From the NCBI GenBank assembly GCA_035695715.1, contig DASRRM010000537.1, positions 1 through 45,521 on the forward strand: DNA of 45,521 nt, written 5' to 3'. The notes beneath the pieces are model-generated. The model did not search any database, was not told the DNA's origin, and saw only the letters and a list, made by a program, of their open reading frames with translations. Each line of letters opens with the position of its first letter. Position 1 is the first letter of the stretch. Of the stretch, positions 16,341 through 25,881 are shown piece by piece. Position numbers and translations under genes: made by a program. Source of the DNA: RYN-428 sp035695715 (lineage in GTDB: Bacteria > Planctomycetota > Phycisphaerae > Tepidisphaerales > Tepidisphaeraceae).

Positions 16341-17120
16341 ATGCCAAGCCCGTTTCCTGGAATGGATCCGTATTTGGAAGGCCCGATGTGGGACGACTTC
16401 CATACCTCGTTTATTCCGCTTTGCAAACAGGCCATTAACCGGGCGCTTCCCAAGCCCTATCGTGCGCGGATTGATGCGAAGATAAATCTGGTTGAAGTCA
16501 ACACCGACGAAATTAAGCTCATTAAGCCGGATGTGGCTGTGATTCGCAGCCCGCTCGCTGGGGACCATTCGGCGCGGCCGTCATCCACGGCGACAATCGA
16601 GCCGGTTTTGCTGACGCTGCCATTGTTCGAAGAGGTCAAGGAGTACCGAATCGAGATTATTCATAATCCCGATGGCGCGCTGGTGGCGGTGCTGGAATTA
16701 CTTTCCCCGCGAAATAAGGCGGCTGGAGCGGGGAGCCTCGAATACAATCTCAAACGAAACGCCGTGATTCGCCAGGCGGTGCATCTTATCGAGATCGATC
16801 TGCTGCTCGGCGGCCGTCGGCTTCCGATGCAGGAGGCGCTGCCGCCGGCAGATTACTACGCGCTTGTATCAAGAAGCGATCGACGCCCCAAGAGCGACGT
16901 TTATGGGTGGACGTTGCGTGACCCACTGCCGCGGATTCCAATCCCCCTGCTTCCCGGCGAGCCGGATATATCGCTGGATTTGGCTGCCGTTTTCAAGCAG
17001 ACTTTTGACAGTGGAGAATATGCTGTCGACCTGGATTACGCCCGCCCGCCTGGCGCGCGGATTCCGGAATTGCATCGACAATGGGTCGCCGACCTCGCAA
17101 AATCGGCGACCCTTGCCTGA
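16341..17120 (+). CDS. DUF4058 family protein
   Basis: The 259-residue product starts MPSPFPGMDPYLEGP, the hallmark of DUF4058 proteins. It continues with the family pattern WDDFHTSFI, VVAVLELLSPRNK, and a C-terminal LDYARPPGARIPELHRQW. DUF4058 is frequent in cyanobacteria and planctomycetes, and its function is unknown. The segment EYRIEIIHNPDGALVAVLELLSPRNK has a nuclease-like E...ExLxxxNK arrangement often noted for this family, but activity is unproven. ATG 16341 was chosen because the signature begins there. The gene may share a transcript with the NIL gene. Confidence 0.85.
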   Translation: MPSPFPGMDPYLEGPMWDDFHTSFIPLCKQAINRALPKPYRARIDAKINLVEVNTDEIKLIKPDVAVIRSPLAGDHSARPSSTATIEPVLLTLPLFEEVKEYRIEIIHNPDGALVAVLELLSPRNKAAGAGSLEYNLKRNAVIRQAVHLIEIDLLLGGRRLPMQEALPPADYYALVSRSDRRPKSDVYGWTLRDPLPRIPIPLLPGEPDISLDLAAVFKQTFDSGEYAVDLDYARPPGARIPELHRQWVADLAKSATLA

Positions 17121-17310
17121 AGTATGGGGTTCCAAATCCCCAAAACAGAAAGCATCATCCGCATAATCCCCGCTCCCGCCCTTTGACCTTCGTTTTTGCT
17201 ATTGTTGTGATTTTGTGAGGAAGCTTCACCGGAATTCGCGTGCGGCGTTTCCGCCGGTAAGATCATCTCGACATTCGCGACGTGCGGGCAATTCTCCAGG
17301 AGGCGGACCA

Positions 17311-20300
17311 ATGGATCAGCATCACGCTCAAGAAAAAACCGAGATTCGCCCGGCGCGGTTCGCCAGTGCGATCCGATCGTTGGCGCTGGCGAAGCTGTTG
17401 CATTTCGCGCTGGCACTCTGCGGCACGTTCGCGTCGGTTGCCATTACCGCTGCCAACTCGCCTCCGTCCACGCAGCCCGCAACCGCCCCCGCGCTTCTGC
17501 CGGAGGTGATTCTCCCGCCCGGCGTCGATCATGTGACGCTTCCGCTGCGGACCACCCGCGGGTTTGTTTTCACGCAGGTCAAGGTCAACGGATCCGCCCC
17601 GGTCTGGTTCATGCTGGACACGGGCGTGACGGGAATGGCCATAGACAGCGCTTTTGCGCGGAAGCTCGGACTGAAAACCCTGGCCCGCACAAACGTGACG
17701 TTTGAGAACTCCAGGTCGGAGCGTGACATCGACGAAGTCCAGGGACTCGACGCCGGGCCGGTGCATATCGGACGGACACTGGCGACGATTACGGATTTTT
17801 CTGAGATTTCCAAGGCTTTGCGGGTTGAGCAGACCGGGGCGCTGGGAAGCGATTTGTTTCGCGCCCAGCCCTGTTCACTCGATCTACGGACGTCGGAGCT
17901 GACGCTCTACGATCGGAAGCATTTCGTGCCGCCTGCCGGCGAGTCGCTGCCGATGCATGATTACGAGCATGCACAGGCGATCTCCGTGCGCGGCACGGTT
18001 GGCTCGTCTGCCGCTGCGTGGTTCGAAATTGACAGCGGCTCCAATGGCGGCCTGAAGTTGTATAAGCCGTATTTAAAGCTCAATCCCCAACTGGTCATGG
18101 GAATCCCGACGCTCCGTGGGAGCACCCGGGACGGCATCGGCGAGTCCATTGCCCAGGCAGCGTTCCTTCCCTCTTTTGAAGCCTTGAATCATTCGTGGAG
18201 CAACACCATCGCTGAATTCGAACGCAATGATTCAACGATGAACCATCACGGCGATGCCGGCGTCTTCGGCACGGACTTTCTGAGGGACGCAAGGCTGACC
18301 TTCGACTACGCGAACGAAAAAATCTGGATCGAATGGCGGCCGCCGGAAACCACCGATCAACTCGTCAGACGGCTCAGCGATCCCGCCCAGGCCGATCTGT
18401 CCGGCGAATCGCCTTTCATCCGCGCCGTGCTTCAAAATCGTCCGGATGTCGTGCAGGCGATGCTCGCCAAGGGTGCCGACGCCAAGGCGGTATCGGTGCG
18501 AGGTCCATCGGCGCTGACCATGGGGGCGGATAATGCCGCGATCGTCAAGGCATTACTTGATCATGGCGCAAGCCCCAATGCGGGCGGTTCAAATTATCGG
18601 AATTCGCCATTGGCGGTTGCCGTCTTGCATGGGGATTTGCATTCCGTGCAACTGTTGCTCAAGGCCGGCGCGGACCTGAACAGGAAGGACGCGGAAGGAT
18701 CGACGGCGATTTTTGCCGCGGCGGCGACCAATCGCGTCGAGGTCGCCAGGGCGCTCATCGACGCCGGCGCCGACGTGCATGCAACCGATCTCAATGGGGA
18801 CACGCCGTTGCACCTTGCCGCCGCCGGCGACAACGCGCAAATCGCCGCCGTGCTTCTCGAACACGGCGCTGACGCCAACGGCGCGCCGGCGCATCCCAGC
18901 CCGATTCAGGCGGCCGCGGCGCACGGGAGCGCAAACGTGGCCCGCCTGCTTCTCGAACATGGCGTCAACGCCAATTCCGCCTTCGGAGGTCAACCAACGC
19001 CGCTGATTCTCGCCGCTCGCGGGGCCCGAACCGCATTAATCCAGTTGCTCCTCGAGCACGGGGCCGATCCGGCGCTAACCGACGAGAATCACAAGACGGC
19101 TTTGGACTATGCCTTGGAAGTCGGGGCCGGCGATTCACTGAAGTTACTTCTTTATCACGATGCGAAGAAAAACGCCGTCAACCACTCGCCGACCACCCCG
19201 CAAACGCTGCTGCCGGAAGTAAGCCTGCCACCGGGCCAGGACCATGTGACGCTTCACCTGGCCCGCGCCGTTGACACATTTGCCGTGCGAGCGAATGTGA
19301 ATGGCGTCGAATCAGGCTGGTTCATCATCGCAAACTCCACCCCGGGAATCGTTCTCGACAAGGCGCTATCAGAAAAGCTCGGATTGAAGCCACTGACGCC
19401 ATCAAACGGCGATTCGGTGACGGCGGAGGCGAAAGTCCCGGTTGTGAAAATCGACGAATTCGATGTCGGCGCGGTTCACATGAAAAGCACCATCGCCACG
19501 CTCTTTGATCTGTCGGTCTTCGAGAAGGAAATGGGCTTTAAGCTGGCGGGAATTGTGGGAAGCGAATTGTTTCGCAGCCATCCCTGCACCCTGGATACCT
19601 GCTCGGCGGAGCTGACAATTTACGATCCGGCGAAGTTCGTTCCGCCCACCACAACACCGATTGCCATCCATGTGTCCGACGATTCAATTGCAATCTGGGC
19701 ACGCGGCACAGTCGGACACGACGGCGATGCCAGCTTCGAAATCAATACCGGCACCAATGGAGATCTGGATCTTTATCGCCCCTATATCGATCTCCATCCT
19801 GAATCGACCAAGGGCCTGGCCGTCGTCCGTGGCGATACGGTTCAAACCGACGGCCCGCACCTGACCGAATTCGTCCACCTGCCTTCGCTCGAAGCCCTCG
19901 ATCATGTCTGGACGGATGTCGTCACGGATATTGAAAAGGCGGGGTCGACTGTCGATCACGGCCCATCGGCAGGGATGATCGGCATGGGCCTGCTGGCGGG
20001 TTCGAAGCTGACGTTCGACTATGGCGGCAAACGTCTCTGGATCGAATGGCCGCGGCAATCGACCGATCAAATGCTCAAGCAGCTTGGCGATCCGCATTCG
20101 GCGGACCTGTGCGGCACGACGCCTCTCCTTCGCGCGCTTTTCCGCAAAAGGAGCGATGTCGCATTAGCTCTGATTGCCGCCGGAGCAGATGCGAACGCAG
20201 CCAACCATATCGGCACCGCGCCGCTGCACGTTGCCGGATACGATCCGGATGTGGTGAAGGCATTGCTGGCGCATGGAGCGAACGCCAATGCCGATCGCCC

Positions 20301-20901
20301 TGATGACGATGCCACGCCCCTGTCGCGGGCGGCGTCCAGCGGCGATGCCGAAAGCGTCAAGCTGCTGATTGGCGCGGGTGCCGACATTAAAAAGCTCGAC
20401 AGCCATGGCCGCACGCCGTTGTTCCTGGCGGTGGAGGGGAATCGGCCCGAGGCGGTGAAGGCGTTGTTGGACGCCGGCGCCGACCCGGCAACGCCCGATC
20501 CAGGCCGGCGCACGCCGCTCGACGAATGCGCCTGGAATGACAATGTCGAAATCGCCAGGCTGCTTGTCGATCATGGGGCGGCGATCGATCCGGGAACGAA
20601 TGAGCTCGGTGCACTGCAATCGGCGGCAGCGAGCGACGGACGGCACGTGGCCCAGTTCCTGCTCGACCGTGGCGCGAATGTAAACGCCGCCAGTAAATCC
20701 GGGGATATCACCGCGCTCATGCTGGCGGCGCGCGATCATAGTCCGGCGCTGGTGCAACTGTTTCTGGCGCATGGCGCCGATCCGGCGATGACGGATTCCA
20801 AACTGAAGACCGCCAGCGATCTTGCCGTCGAAGCGATGGACTCTGATTCGATGAAGCTCCTGTTTTTCACGACAAAATCCGCCGGCGGGGGGAAAAAGTG
20901 A
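17311..20901 (+). CDS. Duplicated retropepsin-like / ankyrin-repeat protein
   Basis: The 1196-residue product begins at ATG 17311, five to eight bases after AGGAGG. It has a hydrophobic N-terminal segment (LALAKLLHFALALCGTFASVA), so it is exported or membrane-anchored. It consists of two tandem copies of the same unit. Each unit starts LPEVxLPPGxDHVTL, continues with a retropepsin-like aspartyl protease domain, then a WIEW block and a run of ankyrin repeats (about residues 353-616 and 923-1183). The first protease domain keeps the catalytic DTG (D103-G105, WFMLDTGVTG). In the second the same place reads ANS (674-676, WFIIANSTPG). The second copy is therefore a probable pseudoprotease. Substrate and partners are unknown; the ankyrin arrays suggest protein binding. 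Confidence 0.85.
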   Translation: MDQHHAQEKTEIRPARFASAIRSLALAKLLHFALALCGTFASVAITAANSPPSTQPATAPALLPEVILPPGVDHVTLPLRTTRGFVFTQVKVNGSAPVWFMLDTGVTGMAIDSAFARKLGLKTLARTNVTFENSRSERDIDEVQGLDAGPVHIGRTLATITDFSEISKALRVEQTGALGSDLFRAQPCSLDLRTSELTLYDRKHFVPPAGESLPMHDYEHAQAISVRGTVGSSAAAWFEIDSGSNGGLKLYKPYLKLNPQLVMGIPTLRGSTRDGIGESIAQAAFLPSFEALNHSWSNTIAEFERNDSTMNHHGDAGVFGTDFLRDARLTFDYANEKIWIEWRPPETTDQLVRRLSDPAQADLSGESPFIRAVLQNRPDVVQAMLAKGADAKAVSVRGPSALTMGADNAAIVKALLDHGASPNAGGSNYRNSPLAVAVLHGDLHSVQLLLKAGADLNRKDAEGSTAIFAAAATNRVEVARALIDAGADVHATDLNGDTPLHLAAAGDNAQIAAVLLEHGADANGAPAHPSPIQAAAAHGSANVARLLLEHGVNANSAFGGQPTPLILAARGARTALIQLLLEHGADPALTDENHKTALDYALEVGAGDSLKLLLYHDAKKNAVNHSPTTPQTLLPEVSLPPGQDHVTLHLARAVDTFAVRANVNGVESGWFIIANSTPGIVLDKALSEKLGLKPLTPSNGDSVTAEAKVPVVKIDEFDVGAVHMKSTIATLFDLSVFEKEMGFKLAGIVGSELFRSHPCTLDTCSAELTIYDPAKFVPPTTTPIAIHVSDDSIAIWARGTVGHDGDASFEINTGTNGDLDLYRPYIDLHPESTKGLAVVRGDTVQTDGPHLTEFVHLPSLEALDHVWTDVVTDIEKAGSTVDHGPSAGMIGMGLLAGSKLTFDYGGKRLWIEWPRQSTDQMLKQLGDPHSADLCGTTPLLRALFRKRSDVALALIAAGADANAANHIGTAPLHVAGYDPDVVKALLAHGANANADRPDDDATPLSRAASSGDAESVKLLIGAGADIKKLDSHGRTPLFLAVEGNRPEAVKALLDAGADPATPDPGRRTPLDECAWNDNVEIARLLVDHGAAIDPGTNELGALQSAAASDGRHVAQFLLDRGANVNAASKSGDITALMLAARDHSPALVQLFLAHGADPAMTDSKLKTASDLAVEAMDSDSMKLLFFTTKSAGGGKK

Positions 20902-20954
20902 GCGTGCACGTCTTCTCGCGGAGAGTGCAAACGGCGTTGGGGCCATATTCGGTG

Positions 20955-21005
20955 GGGCAGACATTCCTGTCTGCCCGAATCCGTGAGTGCGGGGCTTGTC
21001 CCCGC
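20955..21005. repeat. Two adjacent short REP-like palindromes
   Basis: GGGCAGACA-TTCC-TGTCTGCCC at 20955-20976 is a perfect 9-bp hairpin with a four-base loop. GCGGGG...CCCCGC at 20989-21005 is a second one. They follow the ankyrin stop codon by about 50 bases and share the GGGC...GCCC design of the other repeats in this window. Confidence 0.65.
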
Positions 21006-21034
21006 CGAACGGATTCGAATCGATTGGGAGCAAA

Positions 21035-21103
21035 CGTAGGGTGGGCGTACTCGCCCACCGATTCTCGCCGGCGTAAATGGTGGGCGGGTACGCCCACCCT
21101 ACG
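21035..21103. repeat. GTAGGGTGGGCG palindromic repeat pair
   Basis: The left arm (21035-21059, CGTAGGGTGGGCGTAC...) and the right arm (21079-21103, ...GTACGCCCACCCTACG) pair over 25 bases with one T/G wobble. Each arm has its own inner palindrome GTGGGCG-TAC-CGCCCAC. The family recurs at 24112-24194, and a half-copy lies near 37470. Confidence 0.8.
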
Positions 21104-21538
21104 ATTTGCCAAAAAAGGACGGTCACACCCGAAAAAATGCGTACTCTCTGTTGCAAATTTGTGTCGGAGCGCCTAAACTACATCGGTCAGAAACCCGAAG
21201 ACATCAGGGGCATGATCTCGAATCCCGCCGTTTGACGATCGTTTTTCCCATCCGGTGATCCACCGTTTCTTGCTAAGCGTGGCGTCGATTTACGCCTTAT
21301 TCATACATCGTTTGTTGTATTTACCGTTCGCATCCTTCTACACTGAACCCCGCCATGAGACGCGGGCGTCGAAGCTGCACTTCGCCGGCTTTGGGCCTTT
21401 TGCCCGTCGGCACTTTACTTTTGCCCCGCTGAGCTACGTTTGGCGGGCACGAAAATCGGACCCTTGGTCCGGCCGGGCGGGGACAGCCCGGCTCTTCTCC
21501 TCAATCCGCCTTTGCGGATGATTGTCCCAAAAATTTAT

Positions 21539-23956
21539 ATGGTTGAACCTATCCAAGCGAAAATTCTTTCCCACCTCAAAAGCCAGCAATACCGCCCGCA
21601 AAAGCCACGCGGCCTGGCCAAAGAACTGCAATTCACCGATGAGGAAGTTTATTCAAACTTCCGCGGCGCTTTGCGCGACCTCATGCGCGAAGGCCGCGTG
21701 GTCCTCGGCGCAAGTGGCGCTGTCATGCTCCCCGGCCAAAGCTCCGCCCGCGATGAATTCATCGGCACCTACCGCCACAACAAACGCGGCTTCGGCTTTG
21801 TCGTTCCCAACGACCCGACCAGCCACGAAGACCTCTTCATTCCCGAAGGCCAAAACGCCGGCGCTATCACCGGCGACGTCGTGCAGGCCAAAATCACCAG
21901 CCGGGGCCACAAGGATGGCAAAACCATCTACAACGGCCGCATCGTCGAAATCCTGCAGCGCACGCAAAAGCGCTTCGTCGGCTCGCTCGTCAAAAAGGGG
22001 AACGAGTGGACCGTGCTGCCCGATGGCAACACCTTCACCGACCCGATTCTCGCCCCCGACGCCGCCGCCCGGCATATCAAGCCGGGCACAAAAGTCGTCG
22101 TCGAGCTCACCAGCTACCCGCAAAACTTCGAGCGCGCCGTTGGCGTTATCACCGAAGTTTTGGGCAAGGCCGGCGAAAAGGATGTCGATCTCAAAGCCGT
22201 CATCATTCAGCACGATTTGCCGGACAAATTCCCCGATGAAGTGTTGGCCCAGGCGCGCGAATCGATCGACAATTTCGATCCCGAAGTCGAGCGCAAGCTC
22301 CGCGTCGATCTCACCAACGAAATCATCTGCACCATCGACCCCGACGATGCAAAAGATTACGACGACGCCATCAGCCTGCGGCAACTCCCCAGCGGCTTAT
22401 GGGAATTGGGCGTGCACATCGCCGACGTGTCGTTCTTCGTGCCGAAGGACTCGGCCCTCGATAAGGAAGCCTACAGCCGGGCCAATAGCTGCTATTTCCC
22501 CGGCTTTGTGATTCCGATGTTGCCGGAGATTCTAAGCAACGGCGTATGCTCGCTGCAGGAAGCCGTGCCGCGTTTGTGCAAGAGCGCGTTTATCACCTAT
22601 GACGAAAACGCCAATCCCATTTCCAGCCGGTTTGAAAACACGATCATCAAGAGCCGCAAGCGGCTGCGATATCGCGAGGCGCAGGCCATTCTCGATCGCG
22701 AAGAAGTCATTCCGCATCCCGACGGCCCGCGCAGCGTCGGCGACTATCCGGCGGAAGTGGTCGAGCTATTGCATCAAATGAACACGCTTTCGCGACGGCT
22801 TCAAAAGCGCCGCCAGCATCAGGGGCAGATCGTGCTCGATTTGCCGGACGTGGAGCTGAAGCTGGATGAAGAGGGAAAAGTGATTGATGCCGTGCCGGAA
22901 GATCAGAGCTTCACGCACACGCTCATCGAGATGTTCATGGTGGAGGCCAACGAGGCCGTCGCAAGACTTCTAAACGGCTTGGATGTCCCCTTTATGCGGC
23001 GCACGCATCCCGATCCGGAAATGCCGGATTCGGAGCGGCTGCGCTCCTTCGTGCAAGTCAGCGGCTTTAAGCTGCCGAAGATTCTCGACCGCAAGGCCAT
23101 CCAACACCTATTGGCGCACGTGAAGGGAAAGCCCGAGGGCTTCGCGATCAACCTTGCCGTGCTGAAAAGCCTGACGCGCGCCGAATATTCGCCGCAGCCG
23201 ATCGGGCATTACGCGCTGGCCAGCGAGCATTACGGGCATTTCACCTCGCCCATCCGCCGCTATGCGGATTTAACGATTCACCGCCTGCTCGACGCCTACT
23301 TCGCCGCCCGCGACGGCGCGTCCGGCGGGCACGCCCGCAACCGCAAGCGCCCGACAAAAGGCGCAGTGCGCATCGACCCCGACACCATCCCCACCTTCGA
23401 CCAGCTCGTGGAAATCGGCCGGCATCTTTCCTTCAACGAACGCCGGGCGGATGACGCCGAGCGCGAATTGCGCCAGGTGAAGCTCCTCGAGCTTCTCAAG
23501 GACAAGATCGGCGAAGTCTATCAAGGCGTGGTAACGGGCATTGCCAACTTCGGCCTATTCGTGCAAATCCAGGCCTACCTTGTCGACGGCCTGATCCGCT
23601 ACGAAAACCTGCTCGACGACTGGTGGGACGTCGACGCCCGCTACGGCATCGTCCGCGGCCAGCGCAGCGGCACAAAGATCGGCATCGGCGACGTGGTGAA
23701 AGTCTACATCGTGCGGGTGGACGTCGCCCGCCGCGAATTAGACCTGGCGATTTCCGAGGTTGTAGGCCGAGCCCGTCACGGCGCAACCGGCCCAGCGACC
23801 GAATCGCCCGCGCCCAACGGTCCGACGAAAAAGCAAAAAGGCCGCCAGGGAAAGAAACTCGACCACCGCACCGGCCCGCGCGGAAAAGGTGGCCGAGGCC
23901 CAGGCCAGCACCGGCAGAAGCCGCAGCGAGGAAGAGGCCGCGGGCGCAAGGGATAA
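21539..23956 (+). CDS. rnr: Ribonuclease R (3'-5' exoribonuclease)
   Basis: The 805-residue product has the full RNase R order. An N-terminal winged-helix domain (AKILSHLKSQQYRPQ...) is followed by cold-shock domains (RGFGFVVPNDPTSHEDLFIP). Next comes the RNB catalytic domain with the metal-binding aspartates in TIDPDDAKDYDDA (D267, D269, D273, D275, D276). A C-terminal S1 domain (GVVTGIANFGLFVQIQ) and a Lys/Arg/Gly-rich tail complete it. All active-site acids are kept, so it should degrade structured RNA in the cytoplasm. ATG 21539 was chosen because the winged helix begins there; an earlier frame-open ATG at 21440 would add 33 residues of non-family sequence. Confidence 0.95.
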   Translation: MVEPIQAKILSHLKSQQYRPQKPRGLAKELQFTDEEVYSNFRGALRDLMREGRVVLGASGAVMLPGQSSARDEFIGTYRHNKRGFGFVVPNDPTSHEDLFIPEGQNAGAITGDVVQAKITSRGHKDGKTIYNGRIVEILQRTQKRFVGSLVKKGNEWTVLPDGNTFTDPILAPDAAARHIKPGTKVVVELTSYPQNFERAVGVITEVLGKAGEKDVDLKAVIIQHDLPDKFPDEVLAQARESIDNFDPEVERKLRVDLTNEIICTIDPDDAKDYDDAISLRQLPSGLWELGVHIADVSFFVPKDSALDKEAYSRANSCYFPGFVIPMLPEILSNGVCSLQEAVPRLCKSAFITYDENANPISSRFENTIIKSRKRLRYREAQAILDREEVIPHPDGPRSVGDYPAEVVELLHQMNTLSRRLQKRRQHQGQIVLDLPDVELKLDEEGKVIDAVPEDQSFTHTLIEMFMVEANEAVARLLNGLDVPFMRRTHPDPEMPDSERLRSFVQVSGFKLPKILDRKAIQHLLAHVKGKPEGFAINLAVLKSLTRAEYSPQPIGHYALASEHYGHFTSPIRRYADLTIHRLLDAYFAARDGASGGHARNRKRPTKGAVRIDPDTIPTFDQLVEIGRHLSFNERRADDAERELRQVKLLELLKDKIGEVYQGVVTGIANFGLFVQIQAYLVDGLIRYENLLDDWWDVDARYGIVRGQRSGTKIGIGDVVKVYIVRVDVARRELDLAISEVVGRARHGATGPATESPAPNGPTKKQKGRQGKKLDHRTGPRGKGGRGPGQHRQKPQRGRGRGRKG

Positions 23957-24012
23957 GCGGCCGCGAAATCCTATTACGAGATGACCTTGCGCGATCCCGC
24001 GCTTCGATTCCC

Positions 24013-24078
24013 GTAGGGTCCGCACCGCGGACCGTGTTTTTCCATCCCAATAGTAATGGTCCGCGGTGCGGACCCTAC
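24013..24078. repeat. GTAGGGTCCGC palindromic repeat pair
   Basis: The arms at 24013-24033 and 24058-24078 are exact 21-bp reverse complements. Each contains GGTCCGC-ACC-GCGGACC or its complement. The left flank (TGACCTTGCGCGAT...) is also shared with the copy at 25647, so the mobile unit is longer than the hairpin. It lies 57 bases downstream of the rnr stop codon. Confidence 0.85.
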
Positions 24079-24111
24079 ACATATCGCCCCTTTCAGAGGA
24101 ATGGAAACCAT

Positions 24112-24194
24112 CGTACGGTGGGCGTACTCGCGCGTACTCGCCCACCATTTTCGGCCGGCACACACAAATGGTGGGCGGGTACGCCCACCCTACG
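24112..24194. repeat. GTAGGGTGGGCG repeat pair overlapping a stop codon
   Basis: The right arm (24170-24194) matches the copy at 21079-21103. The left arm (24112-24146) carries a 10-bp internal duplication of GTACTCGCGC. The TAG stop codon of the SolA-like gene (24192-24190, minus strand) is part of the right arm, so the repeat supplies the end of that gene. Confidence 0.85.
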
Positions 24195-25335
24195 AGTTTG
24201 TCGGCTTGGCAAACCTCCCCAGCCCCAAAAACCCCGCCGGCAATTGCGTTGTTCCCCGCTCGGCCAAATCCGCCAGCACTTCGCCGATGACACTCGCGAA
24301 CTTAAATCCATGACCGCTGAATCCGCAGGCGATGATAATGCGATCATCCGCCGGATGGCGGTCGACGATGAAGTGCTGATCAGGGCTGTTGGTGTACAGG
24401 CAGGTGCGAAGGGAGAGCAGTGGGCCGTCGGCGGATGGCAGGAATTGGCGCAGGGCGGGGCGGAAGGTTTCTTCGTCGCCGGGAAGCATGTCGCGAATGA
24501 CGCGGTCGGGGTCGGTTTGGGTTGCCGGGCCATGATGGGCGATTTTGAAGCCGGGGTTTTCCGGCATCATGGGAAAACCGTAATCCAGGCTGCCATCGGG
24601 ATTGTCGATCGCCCAGACGGGAAGTTTGCCAAGTGCAAAGTCGCCGGGCGTTTTGGGCCACACCCAGGCCATGACCTGACGGGTGACGTGCAATTCGACG
24701 CCGATGTGCTTCAGCAGCTTTCCGCTCCATGCGCCGCCGCAGAAGATGACCTTCGCCGCGCGATACTCGGCGCGGGCCGTGCGGACAATCACGCCGCCGG
24801 AATCGCTTTTCCAATCCACGACCGCTTCGCGCCCATGTAGTTCCGCGCCGCTTCGCAGGGCCTGATCGGCAAACGCGGCAATCACTTTCTCCGGCAACAA
24901 AAACCCCGCCATCGGCTCGTGCATCGTCACCCATTCCGCCGGGAGATTGAACTGCGGATATCGATCGGCCATCTGCCCGGCGTCGAGCAATTCGTGATCG
25001 AGATGATGAAGCCGGGCGGCCTGCAATGAGCCGGTGATCAACCCGCCATCGCGCGGCCCGATGTAAAGTCCGCCGGTAAGATACAATAATTTTTGTTGGG
25101 TTTTGGCTTCCAGAACCGTCCAACGTTTGTACGCCCGCCTCAGCAGCGGGACATAATCCGGATGCTCGTAGTAAGCCAGCCGGATCATCCGGCTAAAGCC
25201 GGTGGAGCTGCCCAGCGCGTGGGGGATATCGAATTGTTCCAGCCCGAGCACTTTGATTTTGCGCGCGGCGAGTTCCATGGCCGCCGAAGCGCCCATCGCG
25301 CCGAGGCCGACGATGATGATGTCGAAATGCTGCAT
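24190..25335 (-). CDS. SolA/MTOX-like FAD-dependent amine oxidase
   Basis: From ATG 25335 the protein has 381 residues. The N-terminus DIIIVGLGAMGASAAMELAARKIKVLGLEQ is the GxGxxG FAD-binding motif of the DAO family. It is followed by DIPHALGSSTGFSRMIRLAYYEH, which is typical of N-methyltryptophan oxidase and monomeric sarcosine oxidase. The late block LRTCLYTNSPDQHFIVDRHP, then GFSGHGFKFASVIGEVLADLA, also fits: Cys in RTCLYT is the residue that carries covalent FAD in these enzymes. It should oxidise a secondary amine, giving formaldehyde and H2O2; the natural substrate is unknown. Its stop codon lies inside a palindromic repeat, and the last residues (FAKPTNS) may not be ancestral. Confidence 0.88.
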   Translation of the reverse strand: MQHFDIIIVGLGAMGASAAMELAARKIKVLGLEQFDIPHALGSSTGFSRMIRLAYYEHPDYVPLLRRAYKRWTVLEAKTQQKLLYLTGGLYIGPRDGGLITGSLQAARLHHLDHELLDAGQMADRYPQFNLPAEWVTMHEPMAGFLLPEKVIAAFADQALRSGAELHGREAVVDWKSDSGGVIVRTARAEYRAAKVIFCGGAWSGKLLKHIGVELHVTRQVMAWVWPKTPGDFALGKLPVWAIDNPDGSLDYGFPMMPENPGFKIAHHGPATQTDPDRVIRDMLPGDEETFRPALRQFLPSADGPLLSLRTCLYTNSPDQHFIVDRHPADDRIIIACGFSGHGFKFASVIGEVLADLAERGTTQLPAGFLGLGRFAKPTNS

Positions 25336-25438
25336 GGAAGGATGGTAGCAGGAAAGGGAATGACCGAGAGGATTGAAGGAAGAAAGGACTCTGTGGGTTG
25401 AGCCCACAACTCTCTGACCGGAAACATACAAGAGTTTC

Positions 25439-25522
25439 GACCACGGATTTCACGGATGCGCGCGGATGGGAAGAAAATCCGGAGCGCCTTCTTTTCCGTG
25501 TGCATCCATGAAACCCGTGGTC
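25439..25522. repeat. GACCACGGATTTCACGG inverted repeat pair
   Basis: The left arm starts GACCACGGATTTCACGGA and the right arm ends TGAAACCCGTGGTC. They pair imperfectly along about 30 bases around a central loop. Two more copies occur in the window, at 42709-42789 and 45244-45336. Confidence 0.8.
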
Positions 25523-25646
25523 AAACCTCTTTCTCTCGCGGCGGTTGGACGGGAATTCAATTTTAATTACAAGAAATAATCTTCGGTTGTATTGCGCGGT
25601 GCCGCCGCTCTAAATGACCTTGTGCGATTCGGCGCTTCGAATTTTC

Positions 25647-25711
25647 GTAGGGTCCGCACTGCGGACCGTTTTTTCCGCCTCAAACGTAATGGTCCGCAGT
25701 GCGGACCCTAC
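25647..25711. repeat. GTAGGGTCCGC palindromic repeat pair
   Basis: The arms at 25647-25667 and 25691-25711 are exact 21-bp reverse complements. Compared with the copy at 24013-24078, one base differs in each arm (C to T on the left, G to A on the right), and pairing is kept. It lies 170 bases before the HEAT/PDZ gene. Confidence 0.85.
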
Positions 25712-25881
25712 ACGAATTGCGCAATGTTTTAGCGGTAAGGCCCGGTCGCCGAAGGCGAGCGCAACCGCAAGCCTGCCTTGTCAAAAATCGAAAGACCGCG
25801 AGAAAACTGGTAACATACGCGCAACCCTTGAATAAACGGCGCATGACATTTTTGGAACTTTGCACTGAGATGGAGGTCCTC

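Larger units (their letters stand above)
20902..21538. other. Intergenic region with three palindromic elements
   Basis: Between the ankyrin gene and the RNase R gene lie two small palindromes (20955-20976 and 20989-21005) and the pair at 21035-21103. The rest, 21104-21538, shows no gene. A tRNA-like GAGCTACG word near 21430 does not fold into a cloverleaf on either strand. The promoter of the RNase R gene should lie here, but no clear -35/-10 pair was chosen. Confidence 0.5.
25336..25881. other. Repeat-rich intergenic region
   Basis: Between the divergent SolA-like and HEAT/PDZ genes lie a small hairpin TGTGGG-TTGAG-CCCACA (25392-25408) and the CCACGGATTTCACGG pair (25439-25522). The GTAGGGTCCGC pair at 25647-25711 also lies here. 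The remaining bases probably hold both promoters. No gene is visible. Confidence 0.5.

Noticed and set aside
21343..21460. tRNA-like sequence on the minus strand
   Set aside because: A GTAGCTCAGCGG word suggests a D-arm, but acceptor, anticodon and T stems cannot be formed.
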